Assembly (NCBI GenBank): GCA_038203095.1
Contig: JBBREH010000005.1
Location: 1-51,366, forward strand
Length of the DNA: 51,366 nt
Source: PALSA-1336 sp038203095
GTDB lineage: Bacteria > Patescibacteriota > Doudnabacteria > UBA920
Direction: 5' to 3'
In this document: piece by piece, positions 46,441-51,366 of the stretch
Position numbering within the stretch: the stretch's first letter is position 1
Layout: every line of letters begins with the position of its first letter
Position numbers and translations under genes: made by a program
Notes under the pieces: generated by a model
Told to the model about the DNA's origin: nothing
The model's input: the letters and a program-made list of their open reading frames with translations, nothing else
Databases searched by the model: none

Positions 46441-49110
46441 TTATATTAATCCTATTTTCCGAACCCTCATTTTTCTCAGTTCCTCAACCCAGACTATAGA
46501 ACTGGATACTGCGACGACCAAAAGCCATTCCCCAAAAGTCAAACTGGTAGTATGTAAAAATTTTTGCATTATTGGCTGATAAACAGCCAATAACTGAAGA
46601 ATAATTACTATGGCAGTAGCACCGAGCAAAAATTTATTTGACCAAAAATTCATTTTAAATATTGACTCTTTTTCGCTCCGACAATTCCAGGCATTAAACC
46701 ACTGAAAAGCGGCTAAAACAGTTAAAGCTATAGTACGGGCTTTTACAATATCCCCGCTCATATAATAGTGAAAAAGCCAAAGCGACCCAATGCTCATTGG
46801 CAAAGCCATAAATACCATACGCTTGACCATTAAAGAATCGACAAAAGCGGTTTTTTTCAGTCGGGGCTCAAATAACAGCCCCTCTTCCCGCGGTTCCGTG
46901 GCCAAAGAGACATCCAAAAAACCATCTGTAACAAAATTCAGCCAAATAATTTGCGAGGCCAGAACCGGCAGAGGAAAACCTAAAAATATAGCGCCGGTAA
47001 TGGTTAAAACTTCACCCAAGCCGGTAGAAAATAAATACAAAATAACTTTTTTTATAGTTTTGTAAATATTTCTGCCCTCTTCCACAGCCAAAACAATACT
47101 ACCAAAATTATCATCTAGTAATATAATATCTGCCGCTTCTTTGGCTACCTCAGTGCCAATCTTGCCCATAGCCACACCTAAATCCGCAGCTACCAAAGAT
47201 GGCGCGTCGTTAACGCCGTCCCCAGTCATAGCAATAATTTCCCCCGTAGCTTTATAAGCCTCAATAATCCGCAGTTTGTGTTCCGGAGTGACGCGGGCAA
47301 AAACCGATACTTCGCCAACAGTCTGCGCCAGAGCAGCATCGGTCATATCTTCTATTTCCGCCCCTTCCAGCACCAGGCTTTTTGGTGTATAAATGCCCGT
47401 CTCTTCCGCAATTGCCCGTGCGGTCATTTTATGGTCGCCGGTAATCATAACAATTTTTATGCCGGCCTCCTTGGCCGCGGCCAAAGCGCTCTTTACTTCG
47501 GGTCTTACTACATCTTTCATACCAATAAAACCGACTAAAGTTAAATTTCCTATGCCATTTGGCTCCAATGACAACGCGGAGCTATTTTTTGTGGCCACAC
47601 CCAAAACCCTTAAACCGGAAGCAGACATAGCGCTAATAACTTCCTCCATTTCCCCTCTTGCTGCCTGGGAGAGCCTGATGTTTTTCTTTTCGTGCCATAA
47701 CAATGAGCTTAATTCTAAAACCCTTTCAGCCGCTCCGGCCACGGCGAAGCGGCCGCGCTTGCCCGCCCGATGTAATACGGCGTGATATTTAGACTGATAC
47801 GAAAAGGGAATTTCCGCTACTTGTGGCCATTCGTGTTCAAGTTCAGTTTTCACAACGCCTGCTTTTTCCGCAAAAACCAAAAGAGCAGCTTCAGTTGGGT
47901 CACCGGAAACCTGCCAAACTTTTTTTTCTTCTGAAAAAGCCACGTGAGCTCCGGCGCAAAAAGCGGACAACTCCGCCAATAGTTCGACACCTTCATTTGG
48001 CAAGGAGTTTTTACCGTCTTCTAAAATTGCTCCTTTGGGTAAATAGCCGCTACCTTCCACCAAAAATGTTTTTCCACCCACATAAACCCGGGTTACCGTA
48101 AGTTCATTTTTGGTTATGGTTCCGGTTTTATCAACGGCAATCACTCCGGCCTGGCCCAAAGATTCCACGGCTTGAAGTTTTTTTACCAGTGCGTTTTTTT
48201 TGCTCATGCGCCAAACACCGGCTGCCAACACCAAGGTCAAGACAATAGGAAGCCCTTCGGGAATAACAGAAACCGCCAGTGAGACTACTGTGGCAAACAT
48301 TTCCGTGGCAGACTTTCCGGCTAGTAAACCGGCAATAAATAAAACTATAGACATAGCCACGACCGTGGCTATAATAATTTTTGACAGCACGCGTACTTCG
48401 CGCTTAATAGGGTCTTCCGACTCCATTGCCGCTATCATTTCGGAAATTCCCCCAATGACTGTATGTACGCCTGTAGAAGTTACTACTGCCATACCCGATC
48501 CGGCTAGGACGCTAGTCCCCTTAAACAACATATTTTTCTGCTCAGCTGTAGCCAGCTTCTCGCCACTTAGCACGCCATCCGTTTTATACGCCGGCTGAGA
48601 CTCCCCGGTTAAAGAGGCTTCATTAACTATCAACTTATGGGCAAAAATAACTCTGGCATCCGCCGGAATTTTATCACCTTCTCGTAAAACCAAGACATCT
48701 CCTGCCACAACTTCTGCATCGGTAATTATTTCTTCCAAGCCACCTCTCAAAATTGCGGCTTTAGTTTCCACCAATTTTTTTAAAGATGCCAACGTATTCC
48801 GCGCTTTGCCTTCCTGAATCGCTCCCACCACTGCGTTAAATACAAGCACCAAAAAAATTATTAGTGCGTCGGTGTATTCTCCAATTACCAAAATTAATAT
48901 TCCTGCCCCAACCAAAATGTAAATAAGAGGGCTTTGAAATTGCTTTAAAAAAATCATCCAAATGGCGTCCGGTTTTTTTTCCGGCAAAGTATTGCTACCA
49001 AATTTTTGCCTTTGCAGATCAACCTGTCCGGGTAAGAGCCCCTCTCTGGAACTTCCAAAATATTCAAACGCCTGCTCGACGGTTTTTGTGTGCCAAAAAA
49101 AATCTATCAT
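46441..49110 (-). CDS. P-type Ca2+-transporting ATPase (P2A/SERCA-like)
   Basis: An 889-residue membrane pump. The cation N-terminal domain comes first, then the actuator motif LTGES (167-171), the phosphorylation site DKTGT with D327, the nucleotide-domain block KGTSVLAG, and hinge TGDGVNDAPSL. For ion selectivity, helix 4 has VIPEGLP (Glu as in SERCA E309), helix 5 has GLGEV (as E771; the N768 equivalent is Gly), and helix 6 has NFVTDG (as N796 and D800). This fits Ca2+ or Mn2+ export with at least one full site. Length is normal and all catalytic motifs are intact. Confidence 0.93.
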   Translation of the reverse strand: MIDFFWHTKTVEQAFEYFGSSREGLLPGQVDLQRQKFGSNTLPEKKPDAIWMIFLKQFQSPLIYILVGAGILILVIGEYTDALIIFLVLVFNAVVGAIQEGKARNTLASLKKLVETKAAILRGGLEEIITDAEVVAGDVLVLREGDKIPADARVIFAHKLIVNEASLTGESQPAYKTDGVLSGEKLATAEQKNMLFKGTSVLAGSGMAVVTSTGVHTVIGGISEMIAAMESEDPIKREVRVLSKIIIATVVAMSIVLFIAGLLAGKSATEMFATVVSLAVSVIPEGLPIVLTLVLAAGVWRMSKKNALVKKLQAVESLGQAGVIAVDKTGTITKNELTVTRVYVGGKTFLVEGSGYLPKGAILEDGKNSLPNEGVELLAELSAFCAGAHVAFSEEKKVWQVSGDPTEAALLVFAEKAGVVKTELEHEWPQVAEIPFSYQSKYHAVLHRAGKRGRFAVAGAAERVLELSSLLWHEKKNIRLSQAARGEMEEVISAMSASGLRVLGVATKNSSALSLEPNGIGNLTLVGFIGMKDVVRPEVKSALAAAKEAGIKIVMITGDHKMTARAIAEETGIYTPKSLVLEGAEIEDMTDAALAQTVGEVSVFARVTPEHKLRIIEAYKATGEIIAMTGDGVNDAPSLVAADLGVAMGKIGTEVAKEAADIILLDDNFGSIVLAVEEGRNIYKTIKKVILYLFSTGLGEVLTITGAIFLGFPLPVLASQIIWLNFVTDGFLDVSLATEPREEGLLFEPRLKKTAFVDSLMVKRMVFMALPMSIGSLWLFHYYMSGDIVKARTIALTVLAAFQWFNAWNCRSEKESIFKMNFWSNKFLLGATAIVIILQLLAVYQPIMQKFLHTTSLTFGEWLLVVAVSSSIVWVEELRKMRVRKIGLI

Positions 49111-49277
49111 AAAAAATTAGTGGGCTATTTACAAAATCAAGTCTTCGGAGATTGCTTAATTATATCATCTAATTACTAGCCAAGTGATAAAATCTAAATA
49201 ATCTGTTTTTCCCCCGAGTGGAAAAATTGACAGGGTTAGTGTAAGCTTAAGAAAATCAATTAGTTAATTCTACTATT

Positions 49278-49892
49278 ATGAAAAAATACTTTGTCTGGTT
49301 CGGTTTTGGTTTTGGAATTGTAGTTGTTCTGGTACTACTATACTTTTGGTTAATTGCCACTCCCGCCTACCGTTTTGGGACAGACCGCGCGGCGGTAATA
49401 AAACAGGTTCAAGCACTATCCCGCTGGGAAACAGCTTCTTTTAATATAGACAAGATTATTGAGGCCAGCACGGACTTTGGCCAAATTAAGCAATTTTTGT
49501 TTGGTGATAAGCTGCTTTTAGTAGCAAACGGTAAGGTTATTGCCGGTTTTGACCTCTCTAAAACGACTGCCGGTGACTTTAAAGGCTTTGGCTCAAGCAT
49601 AACAATTACTTTACCAGCGCCGGAAATTCTATCTGCTAATATAAATAATAGCCAAACTCAGGTTTTTGATAGAAGTACCGGCCTGTTTACCAAAGGCGAG
49701 CTTAATTTGGAAGCCCAGGCCAGACAAAAAGCTGAAACCGCTATTTACCAAGCCGCCTGCGACGGCGGTATACTTGATGAGGCAACCAAGAATGCAAAAC
49801 AGCAACTAGAATTAATATTCAAATCTTCCGGCTTTACCAGCGTAACCATAACCGCGCCGACGGGAACGTGCAAGCAGGAACCTACTAAATAA
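49278..49892 (+). CDS. DUF4230-like membrane-anchored protein
   Basis: A 204-residue protein with one N-terminal membrane helix (residues 5-27, FVWFGFGFGIVVVLVLLYFW) and an outer domain with the DUF4230 pattern: LLVANGKVIAGFDLSK, ITITLPAPEILSANINNSQTQVFDRSTGLF, and a long helix (EAQARQKAETAIYQAACDGGILDEATKNAKQQL). Function of the family is unknown. It is divergent from the ATPase gene; TTGACA at 49227-49232 with GAAAAT 18 bases on may be its promoter. Confidence 0.8.
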   Translation: MKKYFVWFGFGFGIVVVLVLLYFWLIATPAYRFGTDRAAVIKQVQALSRWETASFNIDKIIEASTDFGQIKQFLFGDKLLLVANGKVIAGFDLSKTTAGDFKGFGSSITITLPAPEILSANINNSQTQVFDRSTGLFTKGELNLEAQARQKAETAIYQAACDGGILDEATKNAKQQLELIFKSSGFTSVTITAPTGTCKQEPTK

Positions 49893-49921
49893 ATTCAATT
49901 AGTATTTTTACAATGATGATT

Positions 49922-49944
49922 TTATGCTAAAATAGCAGTATAAG
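49922..49944 (+). promoter_or_regulatory. Possible promoter/operator before the secreted protein gene
   Basis: TATGCTAAAATAGCAGTATA forms an inverted repeat around a TAAAAT -10, much as at 25188-25209 before the receiver gene. TTTACA lies 15 bases upstream (49907-49912). It could be a shared binding site. Confidence 0.4.
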
Positions 49945-49969
49945 ATTTATATACTTAAAATATAAATTT

Positions 49970-51013
49970 ATGATAAATACAAAAATTAAAATCGGTTTGT
50001 TAATATTTGCGTTTTTACTTGTGGGCAGTCTTTTTGTCGCGGAAAAGACGCAGGCGCTGCAGCCTATAGGCACGCACATTAAAGACGGCAACGGCACAAT
50101 TTTTTATTTGACCAACCAAAATACCAGGCGTCCCTACACTTCCTGGGGGGCATTTACTTCTTACCGTAACAACAGCTTGGCCGCGGTACAGCCGGCCGCA
50201 GCAGATGATTTGTCAGTACCCGCCGGAGACTTTATTCCGCCGCGCGAAGGCACAATAATTTGCTCAGACCGCTCGCCGGACAAAGGCACCTGTTATTTTA
50301 TTTCCCAAGGCTTAAAACTTGGCTTTACTTCAGAACAGGTTTTTACCTGCCTTGGTTATTCCTTTAACCAAAGCTTTCAGGGCGACATTTCCTGGATGCC
50401 CGCCGGCGCTACAATTAATAATTGTAATACGGCGCATCCGGTAGGAACCGCGGTTAACCTAAATGGCGTTATGTATTTAGTCGGCCAAGACGGACTTTAC
50501 GCCGTGCCTGACCAAAGCACATTTTTGTCTTGGGGTTATGGCCAGCAAGACGTAGTACCGGTCAACAGTTATGACCAAAATTTAAACCGGACCAAAACTT
50601 TAAGCTCCAAACCGCCCGGTTTTGTGGGACCGTTCGGGCAATCCAACACTAGTTTAACTTTTAACCCTTTTGCCGGCCAAACCATTTCCGCGCCCACAGC
50701 ACCCACAATTTCATTTACGGTCAACGGCCAAAACCAAGCTACTGTTCATACTGGTGAAGCTTACACTTACCAATGGAACGTTACTGGCGCAGACAGCGTG
50801 GATTCCTACTATCAGGCCAACGCTGCCGACACTTGCAGTTACCCTTATCCGGGTAGTGGTACTGTTGTGTGGGACGCTTCCCAAGCCTCCGGCACAGTAA
50901 CCCGCACAGCTGACATTTGCCGTATAAATAAAACTTATACCATTACTCTTCGCGCTCACAAAGCCGGAGCAAAAGACGTTATAGCCAGCGTTCAAGTAAT
51001 TTTTTTGCCTTAA
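49970..51013 (+). CDS. Secreted surface protein with repeats and an Ig-like C-terminal domain
   Basis: A 347-residue exported protein with a signal peptide (residues 8-30, ending AEKTQA). The middle has three copies of a strand-rich repeat: GTIFYLTNQNTRRPYTSWGAF, then GTCYFISQGLKLGFTSEQVF, then GVMYLVGQDGLYAVPDQSTF, each followed by a V-P or similar turn. This repeat type is common in Patescibacteria surface proteins. The C-terminal domain (about 235-347, SFTVNGQNQATVHTGEAYTY...VQVIFLP) is Ig/PKD-like with two Cys that may pair. No wall anchor motif is visible. Likely outer surface; partner unknown. Confidence 0.75.
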   Translation: MINTKIKIGLLIFAFLLVGSLFVAEKTQALQPIGTHIKDGNGTIFYLTNQNTRRPYTSWGAFTSYRNNSLAAVQPAAADDLSVPAGDFIPPREGTIICSDRSPDKGTCYFISQGLKLGFTSEQVFTCLGYSFNQSFQGDISWMPAGATINNCNTAHPVGTAVNLNGVMYLVGQDGLYAVPDQSTFLSWGYGQQDVVPVNSYDQNLNRTKTLSSKPPGFVGPFGQSNTSLTFNPFAGQTISAPTAPTISFTVNGQNQATVHTGEAYTYQWNVTGADSVDSYYQANAADTCSYPYPGSGTVVWDASQASGTVTRTADICRINKTYTITLRAHKAGAKDVIASVQVIFLP

Positions 51014-51157
51014 ATTCTAAAATTAAATTAACCAAATAACGACGGTTGAAAAAAACCGGCGTTTATGTTAATATTGCGTAAGTTAGATTGAGATTTTAAT
51101 GTTTTTGGGTTTGTATTCAAATCTAAAATCATCAATCTCAAATCTAAAATCTATCAA

Positions 51158-51232
51158 GGCGCTATCATCTAACGGTTAGGATAAGTGGTTTTCATCCACT
51201 AAATCGGGGTTCGATTCCCCGTAGCGCTACCA
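51158..51232 (+). tRNA. tRNA-Glu (anticodon TTC)
   Basis: A full cloverleaf: acceptor GGCGCTA with TAGCGCT, D arm around TCTAACGGTTAGGA, anticodon stem GTGG/CCAC with loop TTTTCAT (anticodon TTC), T arm GGGGTTCGATTCCCC, and an encoded CCA end. The first pair would be G-U. A promoter-like TTGAAA (51046-51051), 17-base spacer, TAATAT (51069-51074) lies 84 bases upstream. Confidence 0.95.
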
Positions 51233-51366
51233 AGCTAGATTTATCTCCGCCGTACTCCTGATTTATCTTATAAATATGCGACAATATAGCGGTTCCAAAC
51301 TTCTGTCCATCAAACTTAATTTTTTCTTTACACACTAGCTTCTGAAATCTCAATTTAGATTGATAA

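Noticed and set aside
51060..51157. Facing AAATCTAAAATC / GATTTTAGATT-like strings before the tRNA
   Set aside because: Low-complexity AT-rich repeats without a definite structure; not called as an element.

Overview
The window looks like part of a small-genome bacterium of the Patescibacteria (Candidate Phyla Radiation). This is inferred from the gene mix: small membrane proteins of unknown function, a DUF5667 protein paired with an ECF sigma factor, a sortase, a pilin, a minimal mraZ-rsmH-ftsL-ftsI cluster and lower glycolysis without other biosynthetic pathways. UGA is used as stop in many genes, so the code is the standard bacterial one. DNA is AT-leaning. Genes are short-spaced, but the gaps are full of palindromic repeats.

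Layout. 1-552: the end of an insertion sequence that has cut off the front of a type IV pilin-like gene. 667-12053: a metabolic block with a PfkB-family kinase, GAPDH, PGK, enolase and 2,3-BPG-independent phosphoglycerate mutase (lower glycolysis from GAP to PEP). It is interspersed with a UbiB-like kinase, a frameshifted GIY-YIG nuclease and a frameshifted membrane protein. 12113-13760: an AspA/AstE-family deacylase of different composition, followed by a structured, probably non-coding stretch and flanked by two copies of one palindrome. 13893-27318: recJ, RNase HI, a PEGA-domain protein, mreB, membrane proteins, a Y-family polymerase, a histidine kinase and a stand-alone receiver protein, a PPC-domain protein, a membrane metal-dependent hydrolase and a SpoU methyltransferase. 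27422-31916: the division/cell-wall cluster, with a clear promoter and MraZ box. 32063-37942: two ECF sigma factor modules around a Pit-type phosphate transporter and its DUF47 partner. 37942-43241: an accessory region holding repeats, a zinc-ribbon/HTH protein carrying a RecB/Cas4-type PD-(D/E)XK nuclease domain coupled to a PemK/MazF toxin-like gene, and a complete insertion sequence. 43610-51232: a sortase homologue with Ser in place of the catalytic Cys, an ArsR regulator, a GCS2-type ligase, a P-type Ca2+-ATPase, a DUF4230 protein, a repeat-containing secreted protein and tRNA-Glu.

The most unusual content is (i) the nuclease-plus-toxin cassette, (ii) several families of palindromic repeats that sit between genes and, in at least three genes, inside the reading frame, (iii) miniature inverted-repeat elements, one with a 5-bp target duplication, and (iv) frameshifts at simple repeats, including a TA tract in the GIY-YIG gene that could be a phase-variation switch. 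The two insertion-sequence copies are in opposite orientation and enclose about 41.7 kb.
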